Assembly (NCBI RefSeq): GCF_014256275.1
Contig: NZ_JACCFE010000002.1
Coordinates: 5,870,001 to 5,934,000 of the forward strand
Source of the DNA: Rhodococcus sp. 4CII
Lineage (GTDB): Bacteria; Actinomycetota; Actinomycetes; Mycobacteriales; Mycobacteriaceae
Direction: 5' to 3'
Length of the DNA: 64,000 nt
Shown here in pieces: positions 19,306 through 27,626 of this stretch. The notes beneath the pieces were generated by a model that ran no database searches, was not told where the DNA came from, and saw nothing but the letters and a program-made list of their open reading frames with translations. The translations under genes and the position numbers were made by a program. The first letter of the stretch is position 1, and each line of letters opens with the position of its first letter.

Positions 19306-19388
19306 GACGTCGGATAGTACCCATCCGCGCTGATGGTTAGCGAAGGCAAGGAACAGGCCTGGTGGCGGGGGCTAGCGGTCCGCGCGGG

Positions 19389-19514
19389 TCACAGAGCGAG
19401 GTGTTTCAGGATCCGTGACCGGCGTTCCGCGCGGGTCAGAAGATGATGGTGGTGGTGCCGCGGACCGCGGCGATGCCGAACCTCGGAATGGACTTCGCGG
19501 ATGATCTCGAACAT
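19389..19514 (-). CDS. Small His/Arg-rich protein, 41 residues
   Basis: A 41-codon frame from ATG 19514 to TGA 19389 with a strong, well-spaced ribosome site (GGCGGAGGC). The product begins MFEIIREVHSEVRHRR, contains five consecutive His (RHHHHHLL) and ends with a basic amphipathic stretch (TRAERRSRILKHLAL). No known family was recognised. The good translation signal and the non-random composition make a real small gene likely; metal binding is suggested only by the His run. The remaining 19306-19388 and 19515-19600 look empty. Confidence 0.5.
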   Translation of the reverse strand: MFEIIREVHSEVRHRRGPRHHHHHLLTRAERRSRILKHLAL

Positions 19515-19600
19515 GCCTCCGCCTTCCCTCGACGCGAGCCGGTAGTCCGACGGTAGGTCGCGGCCGGGTGACCCGATTCACCCGGCGCGGGTGAACCAGG

Positions 19601-20233
19601 TCACCCCGTGACCGGCTGCACGGACAATTGCTTGACGCCGGTCTGTGCACATCCGGTGGTGGGGTACGGAAGGAACACCGACCCCGTGTCGTTCGGTGGG
19701 TACACCCTGAACCCGGCGACCGCGGTGGGTCCGCACGTCTCGGCTGGATAGTTCTGCACCACCGTCGCGCGCACCGCAGCGGTAGCCCGCGCGCCCGGGG
19801 CCACCGTCACCGGATTCTCCGCCCCGCCGTCCCGGGCCGCCGCGGCCCCGACCTGCGGGCCGTCCGGTGCCGCCAGATACGACACCCCGGGATACCCGTG
19901 GAGGACGCAGGTGCGGCTGCCCGTGTTGGTGAACACGATCGGAATCTCCTGCGAGCCGGCCGCCCCGCTCGACTCGCCGAGCGTCACCTGCAGTTCGCCG
20001 ATCAGGCAGCGGTCGGGGTGCGGTGCGGTGGTCTCGGACGACGACGACGGGGATGTGGATGTGGATGTGGATGGAGTGCCGGTGGTCGTGGGGGCCGCCG
20101 ACGTCGTCGCAGTGCCGCCGGGTGACGGCTCGGCGGTCCCCGACTCGTCCGTCGATCCGCACGCCGAGGCGGTGAGTACGGCGGCGATCCCGAGCGCTCC
20201 GAGAAGGGTGCGTGCCGGTGACGGTGTGCGCAT
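19601..20233 (-). CDS. DUF4232 lipoprotein
   Basis: 210 residues from ATG 20233, which has an AGGAGG site. A lipoprotein signal peptide ends in LTASAC, followed by a Ser/Thr/Pro-rich linker containing a run of ST repeats (TPSTSTSTSPSSSS), then the DUF4232 beta-sandwich (GELQVTLGESSGAAG...IPIVFTNTGSRTCVLHGYPGVSYL). This family is common in actinomycete envelopes and has no established activity. The two Cys in DRCLIGEL and RTCVLHG could form a disulfide. It is divergent from the truncated aldehyde dehydrogenase, with about 160 bases between start codons. Confidence 0.85.
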   Translation of the reverse strand: MRTPSPARTLLGALGIAAVLTASACGSTDESGTAEPSPGGTATTSAAPTTTGTPSTSTSTSPSSSSETTAPHPDRCLIGELQVTLGESSGAAGSQEIPIVFTNTGSRTCVLHGYPGVSYLAAPDGPQVGAAAARDGGAENPVTVAPGARATAAVRATVVQNYPAETCGPTAVAGFRVYPPNDTGSVFLPYPTTGCAQTGVKQLSVQPVTG

Positions 20234-20392
20234 GGATCGCTCCTCCTGCTGAACGTGCGGCCTACGTCGATGGTCCGCGATCGTCGTCGTCCCGGCATGT
20301 GGTTCCGCGAGATCGCAATCGCCCCGTGCCGGGCGACGGCGGTCGTAGGCTGCGGGGCGCAGGGGGATCCGCCTTCTACTGGAGGGTGACCG

Positions 20393-20492
20393 ATGAGCGA
20401 GGTTCTGGACCGCACCGCGATCTACATCGACGGATCCTGGGTCGAGTCGCAGGGAACGGGTCGTATCGACGTGGTGAACCCGGCCACCGGGC
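20393..20492 (+). pseudogene. Aldehyde dehydrogenase N-terminal fragment, cut by a palindromic repeat
   Basis: With an intact ribosome site (tggagggtgaccg) and ATG, the frame gives MSEVLDRTAIYIDGSWVES then RIDVVNPATG, which is the first 30-odd residues of an NAD-dependent aldehyde dehydrogenase (the IxGxW...VVNPAT start). The next codon runs directly into the head of an intergenic repeat and the remaining roughly 450 residues of the enzyme are absent. The frame stays open through the repeat and stops at 20575 without further ALDH similarity. The junction suggests repeat-associated deletion or insertion. Confidence 0.75.
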
Positions 20493-20548
20493 GGCTTCGC
20501 CGCCCGTGCGCCTTTCTGGTTGCTCCAGCTACCAGAAAGGCGCACGGG
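20490..20548. repeat. Intergenic palindromic repeat, class A
   Basis: The head GGCGGCTTCGCCGCCCGTG is followed by a perfect 18-bp stem, CCCGTGCGCCTTTCTGGT (20503-20520) against ACCAGAAAGGCGCACGGG (20531-20548), with a 10-base loop. A near-identical copy lies at 41.3 kb. This one forms the right border of the truncated aldehyde dehydrogenase and may terminate its transcription. Confidence 0.8.
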
Positions 20549-20651
20549 TGCGGAGCGCAATTGGCCTCACACTGAACCGAATCCGTGACTCTCGGCCCAT
20601 GCGGTCTTACTCTCGAACCGAGGGGTGGACAGCGGAGATGAGGAGAACGCA

Positions 20652-21449
20652 ATGGATCTCGGTCTGAGCGGCAAGCGGGCCGTCGTCACCGGCGGCAGCC
20701 GGGGCATCGGTTTCGCGATCGCGCGCAGCCTCGCGTCGGAGGGGGTCGACGTGGTGCTCGCGGCCAGGGGCGCCGAGGCGCTGGAACTGGCGGCGAAGAC
20801 GCTGTCGCAGGAGACCGGGCGTCGGGTGATCGGGGTACCGACCGACACCGGCGACGACGACTCGGTGCGCGCCCTCGTGCAGCGGACGGTGGACGAATTC
20901 GGCGGCGTCGACATTCTCGTGAACGCCGCGGCCACACCGTGGAGCGCGGGCAAGCCGAGCGATTTCGCGTCCACCACCGACGATGTGGTGCGCGAGGAAT
21001 TCGAGATCAAGGTGCTCGGCTATCTGCGGACCGCCCGCGCGGTGGCACCTCACCTCGTCGAGCAGGGGTGGGGACGGATCATCAATATCAGCGGGCTCGG
21101 TGCACGGCAGGCCAACTCCATCGCGCAGACCGTCCGGAACGTCGGTGTGTCGGCGCTGACGAAGAACCTCGCCGACGAACTCGGACCGCACGGCGTCAAC
21201 GTCACGGTGGTTCATCCGGGACTGACGCGGACGGAACGCCTCGTCGACCGCTTGGCGAAGCAAGCCGAGGACGAGAGGGTGCCGGTGGCCGAACTGGAGT
21301 CGCGGCTGGCCACCAATTCGATCCACCGGCTGATCGACGCGAGCGAGGTCGCGGACGTCGTCACGTTCCTGGCGTCACCGCGCAGTGTCGCCATCACCGG
21401 CGACGCGGTGGCCGTCGGCGGGGGCGCTCCGGGCGCCGTCTATTACTGA
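20652..21449 (+). CDS. Atypical short-chain dehydrogenase/reductase (SDR)
   Basis: 265 residues from ATG 20652 (site gaggagaacgca). A Rossmann fold with the NAD(P) motif TGGSRGIG (13-20), NAAA at 91-94 and catalytic-like Ser147 in INISGLG. However, where classical SDRs have YxxxK this protein aligns by eye as Q159-T-V-R-N163, so the catalytic Tyr and Lys both appear replaced, although the following SALTKNLADELGPHGVNV matches the family well. It may therefore use a different chemistry or be non-catalytic. Its tail overlaps the convergent flavin amine oxidase gene by 7 bases. Confidence 0.85.
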   Translation: MDLGLSGKRAVVTGGSRGIGFAIARSLASEGVDVVLAARGAEALELAAKTLSQETGRRVIGVPTDTGDDDSVRALVQRTVDEFGGVDILVNAAATPWSAGKPSDFASTTDDVVREEFEIKVLGYLRTARAVAPHLVEQGWGRIINISGLGARQANSIAQTVRNVGVSALTKNLADELGPHGVNVTVVHPGLTRTERLVDRLAKQAEDERVPVAELESRLATNSIHRLIDASEVADVVTFLASPRSVAITGDAVAVGGGAPGAVYY

Positions 21450-22795
21450 GCGGTGACTTCCCGGGCGGCGCGCTCCCCGGAGCGGACGGCCCCGTCGACC
21501 CAGCCGCACATCACGGACGAACTCTCGGTTCCGGCCCAGTGAATGCGACCGCAGGGCTCGCGGAGGGTGTGACCGAACTGGGTGAGCACTCCCGTCGGCG
21601 CATGACTGAGCATGCCGCCGCCGGAGTAGCGCTCGACGCTCCAGTTCTGCTCGATGTAATCGACGGGGGAGGCCGCCTTGCTTCCGAACCTGGCGGTCAA
21701 TTCCCCGAGCACCGCCGACTTCCGCTCCGCCACCGACAGTCTCCCCATCCTGCGGGCGACGGGACCCTCGACGATCACGCACAGCACACCGGGACGTCCC
21801 GTGTCCGTACTGGCGTCGATGGTGATCGTGGCGGGGGATTCCGGTGCCGCCGACTGTCCGGACAATCCGTCGGCGCGCCAGAAGGGTTCGTCGTAGAGGA
21901 CGGCAATCTTGCTGACGGCGCCGCTCGGCATCCGCTGGTGCAGGAACGACCGGTCCATCGGAAGCAGCGGTTCGTAGAGGATGTGGCTCGCGATCGCGAG
22001 GGGTACCGCGACGATCACTCTGCGGGCCCGCACCGCCATGTCCGCGGAGCGGACGGTCACGCCGTCGTCGTCCTGCACGATGTCCCGGACGGGTTGCGAC
22101 AGATGCAGTGAGTCGCCGATCTCGGCGGCCATCGGCCGGTACACGGCGCCCATTCCGCCGACCGGCCGCGCGTCCTCGGCCGCATCCTTCACGCCGAGAA
22201 CGAAACTCGGACCTCCGCCGGATGCCATCTGATACAGGACGAACAACATCGACACCTCCGACGCCGCGGACGTGTAGCAGCCGGCGATGGCGGTCTCGAG
22301 AAGGTCGTGGGCGGGCTTGGACGCGGTGTTGTCGCTGAGCCATTTCGCGAGGCTGATCGAGTCCCACTTGGCGGCCTTCTTCGCCTCCCACGGTGCGTCC
22401 AGGGGGATCGTCTTGCACATCTCACCGAGTTCGACGAAGACGGCACCGAGGTTCGCGGCGGCCCAGGGACTCATCGTCCACGGGATGGTGCCCTTGTACC
22501 GGTACTGCTTGCCGCCGACGACCATCATCGCTTCGCCGTCGGTGTACTGCTTGTAACTCTTGACGCCGAATTCGTCCATCAGGGCGTAGATCCGGTCCTG
22601 CCCCGGTCCGATCCACGCACCACCCCGATCGATCCACGAGCCGTCGTCGCGGATCTCGGTGAACGTGCGCCCGCCGATCCGGTTCCGCGCCTCCATCAGC
22701 GCGACCGAATGTCCGGCCTGCTTCACGCGCAGTGCCGCGGTCAGCCCCGCGAAACCTGCGCCGACGACGCAACAGTCGACCTCGATGTCTGCCAT
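21443..22795 (-). CDS. Flavin-containing amine oxidase
   Basis: 450 residues from the ATG at 22795. An N-terminal FAD motif VVGAGFAGLTAAL and EARNRIGGRTFTE and a C-terminal flavin-binding segment (HWAGTESSSVMCGWVDGAVRSGERAA) are those of the monoamine/polyamine oxidase family, which oxidise primary amines to aldehydes with H2O2 release. The frame extends upstream but this start has a GAGGGG site and begins the FAD fold directly. Size and sequence are near bacterial putrescine and tyramine oxidases; the exact amine is not predictable. The upstream SfnG-like gene runs in the same direction with its stop about 110 bases away, separated by a class B palindrome. Confidence 0.87.
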   Translation of the reverse strand: MADIEVDCCVVGAGFAGLTAALRVKQAGHSVALMEARNRIGGRTFTEIRDDGSWIDRGGAWIGPGQDRIYALMDEFGVKSYKQYTDGEAMMVVGGKQYRYKGTIPWTMSPWAAANLGAVFVELGEMCKTIPLDAPWEAKKAAKWDSISLAKWLSDNTASKPAHDLLETAIAGCYTSAASEVSMLFVLYQMASGGGPSFVLGVKDAAEDARPVGGMGAVYRPMAAEIGDSLHLSQPVRDIVQDDDGVTVRSADMAVRARRVIVAVPLAIASHILYEPLLPMDRSFLHQRMPSGAVSKIAVLYDEPFWRADGLSGQSAAPESPATITIDASTDTGRPGVLCVIVEGPVARRMGRLSVAERKSAVLGELTARFGSKAASPVDYIEQNWSVERYSGGGMLSHAPTGVLTQFGHTLREPCGRIHWAGTESSSVMCGWVDGAVRSGERAAREVTAQ

Positions 22796-22897
22796 GACAA
22801 ATCCCCTCGCGCTCGCCCGGGAACGAAACCGCCGCGCACAGAATGTATCCATCCTGACGCGCGGCGAGTCGTGCGGTCAAGAGCGTCCCGCCTGAGA

Positions 22898-22934
22898 GGA
22901 CTTGTCAACCTCGGGCGGTTGACAAGTACTCACG
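22898..22934. repeat. Intergenic palindromic repeat, class B
   Basis: ACTTGTCAACC (22900-22910) pairs with GGTTGACAAGT (22917-22927) around a six-base loop, and the right side continues as ACTCACGGG as in the 34.3-kb copy. The stop codon of the SfnG-like gene (22905-22907) lies in the left arm. It probably terminates the metY-sfnG-like transcript before the amine oxidase gene. Confidence 0.75.
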
Positions 22935-23975
22935 GGTGGGGACGAGGGGAAACACCTGCTCGGCGATGCGCTCGAGTTCCTCGTGTGCGGGGGAGCACTG
23001 GATGAGCAGCAGGGTGAGACCGGCGTCCTGGTAGGCGCGGATCTTCTCGGCGACCTGTTCCGGTGTGCCGACGAGGTCGGGCCGCAGTCCGCGGGTGCCG
23101 ACCGAGTATTCGCGCCGCGACAGTTCGACGTCGAGTTCGGAGTTCTGCACGAACTCCTCGAACGAGGCGTAGCCGGGCGAGTGGGGATCGACGGTGGTGA
23201 TGCGCTCGAGTTCGGCGCGGGCCTCGGCTTCGGTGTCGCGCACGATGACGTACGTGGACATGCCGAATTCGGCCATGTCCCGCTGGTGGATTCGCTGCGA
23301 CCGCGCGTTCATGTCCGCGATCTTCGTGCGCACCTCGTCGACGGTGCCGCCGTGCAGGACGTACGAGTCGGCGAAGGTCGCGATCGACTCGCGGCCGCTC
23401 TCGCTCTCGCCGCCCGCGAAGACCGGGGGGTGGATTCCGGGTTTCGGCGACAGGACCGAGTCGCGCACGGTGAAGTGCGCACCCTCGTAGCTGAACGGGG
23501 TGTGTTCCCACAACCCGCGGAGGACGTCGACGAATTCGGTGGCCTGCCGGTACCGCTCGTCGTGCCGGGTGAAGGCGCCGCCGTACTGCCGCGCCTCCTC
23601 CTCCCACCACGCGGCGACGACGTTGAGCGCGAACCGCGCGGCACCGGCGTCGGTCGTGCCGGCGATGTCGGTGATCGTCGCGGACTCCTTCGCGGTGACC
23701 GCGGGCAGGTGGAATCCGGGGCGCACCGCCGTCATCACCCGAAGCTGTTCGGTGACCGCGAGGATCGCCGACGACAGCGACCACGCCTCGAGGCTGGGCG
23801 CGTCGACGCCCTTGCGGTCGTTGAGATAGAGCTCGGGCACGAGGGTGGTGTGGTAGCCGAGCCGGTCGGCCAGTTGCGAGAGCTTTTTGACGTAATCCCA
23901 GGTGGCGGGCATTCCCTCGTCGCCGAGGTTGCGCAGGAAGCCGCCGTAGATGGGGGTCCAGTAACCGAAATGCAT
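22905..23975 (-). CDS. SfnG/SsuD-type FMNH2-dependent monooxygenase
   Basis: 356 residues from ATG 23975. A luciferase-like (LLM) TIM barrel: HFGYWTPIYGGFLRNLGDEG at the start, AVRPGFHLPAVTAKESATI, ALNVVAAWWEEEARQYGG, HDERYRQATEFVDVLRGLW and PPVFAGGESESGRE, with C-terminal LVGTPEQVAEKIRAYQDAG. This order best fits the dimethylsulfone monooxygenase / alkanesulfonate monooxygenase group, which splits C-S bonds to release sulfinate or sulfite. It starts one base after the metY stop (TGACATG), so the pair is an operon: one enzyme frees sulfur, the other assimilates sulfide. FMNH2 could come from the reductases at 34.3-35.3 kb. Confidence 0.85.
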   Translation of the reverse strand: MHFGYWTPIYGGFLRNLGDEGMPATWDYVKKLSQLADRLGYHTTLVPELYLNDRKGVDAPSLEAWSLSSAILAVTEQLRVMTAVRPGFHLPAVTAKESATITDIAGTTDAGAARFALNVVAAWWEEEARQYGGAFTRHDERYRQATEFVDVLRGLWEHTPFSYEGAHFTVRDSVLSPKPGIHPPVFAGGESESGRESIATFADSYVLHGGTVDEVRTKIADMNARSQRIHQRDMAEFGMSTYVIVRDTEAEARAELERITTVDPHSPGYASFEEFVQNSELDVELSRREYSVGTRGLRPDLVGTPEQVAEKIRAYQDAGLTLLLIQCSPAHEELERIAEQVFPLVPTREYLSTARG

Positions 23976-23976
23976 G

Positions 23977-25275
23977 TCATTCCTCCGTGATGGCGTCGAG
24001 CGACGCACGCAGATCGTCGACGAGGTCGTCCAGGTTCTCCAGCCCGATCGACAGTCGGACGGTGCGGTAACCGAATCCGGCGTCGCGGAGTTGCGCGTCG
24101 TCGAGATGGCTGTGCGTGGTGGTCGCGGGGTGCACGACCAGCGACCGGGCGTCGCCGATGTTGGCGACGATGGCGAACAGTTGCAGCGAGTCGACGAACT
24201 TCGCGACCCGCGAGTCGTCGACGGCGAGATCGAAGGAGAACACCGAACCGGCGCCCCGGGGCAGGTACCGCTGGGCGGCGTCGTGCCACCGGTTGTCCGG
24301 CAGGCCGGGGTAATTCACCCGGGCGACCGCGGGATGACCGTCGAGGAACCGTGCGATCGCCAGCGCCGAGCCGACCTGCCGTTCGAGCCGCAGGTCCAGC
24401 GTCTCCAGACCCTGAAGCAGCTGAAACGAATTGAACGGAGACAGCGCGGGACCGAGGTCGTGGACGATCTTCGTCTTCGCGTAGACCAGGTAGGCGCTCC
24501 GGTCGCGACCGAACTCATCCCACAGCACGAGGTCGCCGATCCGCGGGTAGGGCTCGGTGAACTGGGTCCACCGCTGCGGTTCCGCGCCGAAGTCGAACGT
24601 GCCGAGGTCGACGATCACGCCGCCGAGCGACGTGCCGTGCCCACCGATGAACTTGGTGGCCGAATACACGGCGATGTCGGCGCCGAAGTCCTTCGGGCGG
24701 AGCAGGTACGGGGTGGCGATCGTGTTGTCGACGATCAGCGGGACCCCCGCCTCGTGCGCGATGTCGGCCACCGCTCGAACGTCGAGGACGGAGGCGACGG
24801 GGTTGCCGATCGTCTCGGCGAAGAACGCCCGGGTCTCGGGGCGCGCCGCCGCACGCCAGCCGTCGAGGTCGTCCTGATCGACGAGTGTGACCTCGATCCC
24901 GAAGTCGGCGAAGGTGTCGGTGAGAAGGTCGACCGTCCCCCCGTACAACTGCCGTGCCGCGACGATGTGCTGTCCGGACTTGGCGAGCGTGAGGAGTGCG
25001 ACCGCGACGGCGGACTGCCCGGAACCCGTGGCGAGCGCCGCGACACCGCCGTCGAGGTCGGCGAGGCGCTGCTCGAAGACGGCCTGGGTGGGATTTCCTG
25101 TGCGGCTGTAGAGGTTTCCCTTCCTTCGCAGGGAGAAGATGTCCCGCGCCTGGTCGAAGCTGCCGAAGTCGTAGGCAACCGATTGGTAGATCGGGGGGAT
25201 CGCGGTGTTCTGCGCTGTTCCGGGTTGATAGCCGGTGCGGACCTGCCGGGTCGCAAACCCTGTGGTCTCGGGCAT
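23977..25275 (-). CDS. metY: O-acetylhomoserine sulfhydrylase (MetY-type)
   Basis: 432 residues from ATG 25275 (AAGGGA site). Cys/Met-metabolism PLP-enzyme features are TGYQPGTAQNTAIPPIYQSVAY, YSRTGNPTQAVFEQRLADLDGG, the PLP-ring stacking segment, VDNTIATPYLLRP and the Schiff-base lysine in YSATKFIGGHG. The long form with RIGDLVLWDEFGR and SPFNSFQLLQGLETLDLRLER indicates O-acetylhomoserine aminocarboxypropyltransferase, which converts O-acetylhomoserine and sulfide to homocysteine. Operon partner of the downstream SfnG-like oxygenase. Its promoter region carries repeats that may bind the MocR regulator encoded nearby. Confidence 0.92.
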   Translation of the reverse strand: MPETTGFATRQVRTGYQPGTAQNTAIPPIYQSVAYDFGSFDQARDIFSLRRKGNLYSRTGNPTQAVFEQRLADLDGGVAALATGSGQSAVAVALLTLAKSGQHIVAARQLYGGTVDLLTDTFADFGIEVTLVDQDDLDGWRAAARPETRAFFAETIGNPVASVLDVRAVADIAHEAGVPLIVDNTIATPYLLRPKDFGADIAVYSATKFIGGHGTSLGGVIVDLGTFDFGAEPQRWTQFTEPYPRIGDLVLWDEFGRDRSAYLVYAKTKIVHDLGPALSPFNSFQLLQGLETLDLRLERQVGSALAIARFLDGHPAVARVNYPGLPDNRWHDAAQRYLPRGAGSVFSFDLAVDDSRVAKFVDSLQLFAIVANIGDARSLVVHPATTTHSHLDDAQLRDAGFGYRTVRLSIGLENLDDLVDDLRASLDAITEE

Positions 25276-25336
25276 CGGTGTGCCTGTCCCTTCGTCGAAC
25301 CGTCTGGGTTGATATGTCTGGCGCAATGGCAGAGCA

Positions 25337-25422
25337 AAACGAATATGTTCGGAACAAAACACGAAGTGCGCCGAGAAGGCACGTGTTTTGTTCTGCTCGA
25401 GCTTTAGTCTTGTTCCAGCTCG
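25337..25422. promoter_or_regulatory. Candidate operator region between metY and the divergent hydrolase gene
   Basis: Within 208 bases between divergent starts lie a perfect 12-bp inverted repeat GAACAAAACACG / CGTGTTTTGTTC (25352-25363 and 25382-25393), a motif AACGAATATGTTCGG (25338-25352) that recurs in altered form upstream of the monooxygenase at 27.7 kb, and two direct repeats TTGTTCTGCTCG (25388-25399) and TTGTTCCAGCTCG (25410-25422). Direct repeats are typical MocR-regulator sites and a MocR gene lies 0.8 kb away. No SAM riboswitch was recognised. Confidence 0.5.
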
Positions 25423-25483
25423 CCTGGGTGGGTCAGGGTGACGCAGTCAATTCCTGCGAACTAGCACCCGAATGAGGTAATCA

Positions 25484-26182
25484 GTGGACATCGACTGGCT
25501 GGAACCCGAAGCGACCACACGAGGCTCGGTGATCGTCATCGTCGGCCGCGGCGAGCGGGCTTCCGTGTACCGCCGGTTCGCCCGCCGGATCGCGTTCGAC
25601 GGGTACCGCGTCGCGGTGGTGGAGAACGATCCCGCGGCGGTCGGCGGGGTGATCGCCGATGCCGATGCCGAACTCCCGATCGTCGTGGCCGGGTCGGACA
25701 GTGGTGCCCTGACCGCCCTCGACGTCGCCGTCGCACACCCCGCGGTCGCCGGGGTCGTGGCAGCCGGACTTCTCGTCGCCGGTGCCGACACCTTCTCGGG
25801 AGAGTGGGACGGCGAGCTCGAAATCCGCTCCGCCTGCCCGGTGCATCGCGGCGTCCTCTCCTCGGCCGACGCACTCGACCGGGGGACGCTCGGCGGCGAA
25901 ACGGTGGTGGCGACGGCGGACTCGCTGGCCCGCGTGCGGGTCCCCGTCCTCGTCGTGCACGGGGCCGCCGACGTCCTGAGCCCGGCAGCGGACGTGCGCG
26001 CCGTCGCCTCCGCGTTGCCGGACGCTCGGGTCGTGGTGGTTCGCGAGGGACTCCACGACATCCTCAACGACGTGTCCCACCGGTCGGTTGCCGCCGAGAT
26101 CGTGCAGTTTCTCGAGCGACTCCGCCTGCCCGGCACGCCGGACATCCTCCTCCGCGAACCGGACGGCGCGCTCGCGCACTGA
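25484..26182 (+). CDS. Alpha/beta-hydrolase-fold protein with Asp at the nucleophile position
   Basis: 232 residues. The fold is suggested by SVIVIVGRGERASVYRRFARR, the nucleophile-elbow-like VVAGSDSGALTALD, the acid-containing VPVLVVHGAADVLSPAA (Asp162) and a His-containing end (REGLHDILNDVSHRS). In the elbow G-x-Nu-x-G the central residue is Asp72 rather than Ser; Asp nucleophiles are used by haloalkane dehalogenases and epoxide hydrolases. The protein lacks the usual oxyanion HGG segment near the start, so it may instead be a non-hydrolytic relative. It lies between metY and the MocR gene in the sulfur region and is transcribed with the latter. Confidence 0.7.
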   Translation: MDIDWLEPEATTRGSVIVIVGRGERASVYRRFARRIAFDGYRVAVVENDPAAVGGVIADADAELPIVVAGSDSGALTALDVAVAHPAVAGVVAAGLLVAGADTFSGEWDGELEIRSACPVHRGVLSSADALDRGTLGGETVVATADSLARVRVPVLVVHGAADVLSPAADVRAVASALPDARVVVVREGLHDILNDVSHRSVAAEIVQFLERLRLPGTPDILLREPDGALAH

Positions 26183-26230
26183 CCGTGTCGCGGGCGGGGC
26201 CGGGTGTGGTTGTCGATCGAAGGGGTGGAG

Positions 26231-27595
26231 ATGTCAGCGGTGCTGGAGTCGGAGACGATCTCTCCGAAGTGGTTGCTCGAACGAGTGGAGGGCCGCACCG
26301 GGGAACTGGCCGATGCCGTCGCGGACCTCATCCGGTCGGGCGACCTCAGCCCCGGCGACCGCCTGCCGACCGTCCGCGCGCTCGCGAAATCGACGGATCT
26401 CAGTGTCGGTGCGATCGTCAGCGCCTGGGGCCGCCTGCAGGAACAAGGGTTCGTGCAGACCCGCCGGCGCGGCGGCACCGTCGTTCTTCCTCCCCTCGAC
26501 AGCGTGCCCGAGCGCGGCATACCCGATTGGCGTGGCATCGACCTGGCGCAGAATGCCCCCGATCCGGCGCTGCAGCCGTCGCTGTCCGACGCCTTGTTGT
26601 CGAGTCTCGACGCGGAGACGCTCAATGTGTTCGGCCGGGAACTGATGACCGAGCGGTTGCGGAAGGCCGTCGCTCCGGGGTGGCCGTTCGAACCGGAGGC
26701 GTGGGCGACGGCGGGCGGCGGCACCGAGGCGTTGCTGCTGGCGGTGGAGGCGGCCGCGCCGCCCGGATCGATCGTGGCCGTCGACGAACCCCTCGGCCCC
26801 GGTGTTCTCGACACCCTCCGCGACCTGGGACTGGTGGCGTTCGGCGTCGGTGCGGATCGCGACGGTCCCCGGCCGGACGCTCTCGATGCGGCCCTGACCG
26901 CCGGTGCGGTGGCCTTCGTGTTCCAGCCTGGCGCGCCGTTCGCGGTGCACCATGCGGTCAGCGCAAGGCGCACAAGTGAACTCGCCGAGGTGCTGCGACG
27001 GCATCCGGCGGTGTGGGTCGTCGAGGACGACTCGATCGGCCCGCTCGAACCCGGACAACCTCCGACCGTCGGTGGCGAACTGCCGCTGCGCGTGGTTCGG
27101 ATCCGCAGCTACTGCAAGGCATATGGGATCGACGTGCGGACCTCCGTTCTCGGCGGGTCGCGTGAACTGATCGAGAAGGCGATGAAGGTGCGCAGTCACG
27201 GAGTCGGCTCGAACAGCCGCATCCTGCAGAACACTCTCGCCCACCTGGTCGGCAGCGCCGACGCCGAACAGGCGGTCACGACCGCGCACGACCGCTACGC
27301 CACCAGGCGCGCATCGCTGCTCGCGGCCCTGACCGACCGCGGTATCGACGCGTTCGCCGGCCCGCACAGTCTCGTCGTATGGGTCGCGGTGTCGGACGAG
27401 ACCGCGGCGCTCGTCGCGTTGGCGCGGCAGGGGATCTCGGTGGGGGCGGGCTCCCGCTCGTTCGTCGAGACACCGGCGCAGCCGCTGCTGCGCCTGTCGG
27501 CCACGCAGCTACCGGACGACGCGGGGCGGATCGGGCAGCTCGCCGACGTGGTCGCGTCGGCGGTCGCGGAGTCGTCGCGCGAGTTCTTCGACTGA
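26231..27595 (+). CDS. MocR-type GntR regulator with aminotransferase-like domain
   Basis: 454 residues from ATG 26231 (aaggggtggag site). A GntR winged helix is at residues 20-88 (ADAVADLIRSGDLSPGDRLPTVRALAKSTDLS, then AWGRLQEQGFVQTRRRGGTVV), followed by a fold-type-I aminotransferase domain. The Schiff-base region is altered relative to many relatives but keeps a lysine (RSYCKAYGIDVRTSVLGG), so PLP could still bind. MocR regulators sense PLP-derived aldimines or amino acids and bind direct repeats. Its place between metY and a monooxygenase suggests control of sulfur or amino acid use. Confidence 0.88.
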   Translation: MSAVLESETISPKWLLERVEGRTGELADAVADLIRSGDLSPGDRLPTVRALAKSTDLSVGAIVSAWGRLQEQGFVQTRRRGGTVVLPPLDSVPERGIPDWRGIDLAQNAPDPALQPSLSDALLSSLDAETLNVFGRELMTERLRKAVAPGWPFEPEAWATAGGGTEALLLAVEAAAPPGSIVAVDEPLGPGVLDTLRDLGLVAFGVGADRDGPRPDALDAALTAGAVAFVFQPGAPFAVHHAVSARRTSELAEVLRRHPAVWVVEDDSIGPLEPGQPPTVGGELPLRVVRIRSYCKAYGIDVRTSVLGGSRELIEKAMKVRSHGVGSNSRILQNTLAHLVGSADAEQAVTTAHDRYATRRASLLAALTDRGIDAFAGPHSLVVWVAVSDETAALVALARQGISVGAGSRSFVETPAQPLLRLSATQLPDDAGRIGQLADVVASAVAESSREFFD

Positions 27596-27626
27596 TCGGA
27601 CTTTGTTCGACAGCGTTGCGGGACAT

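Noticed and set aside
19515..19600. GTGACC/GGGTGA repeats between the small gene and the DUF4232 gene
   Set aside because: Short, imperfect (gggtgacccgattcacccg and neighbours) and possibly just the DUF4232 terminator; no separate function supported.
25276..25483. Possible SAM riboswitch upstream of metY
   Set aside because: No SAM-aptamer core was recognised; the inverted and direct repeats fit protein-binding sites better.
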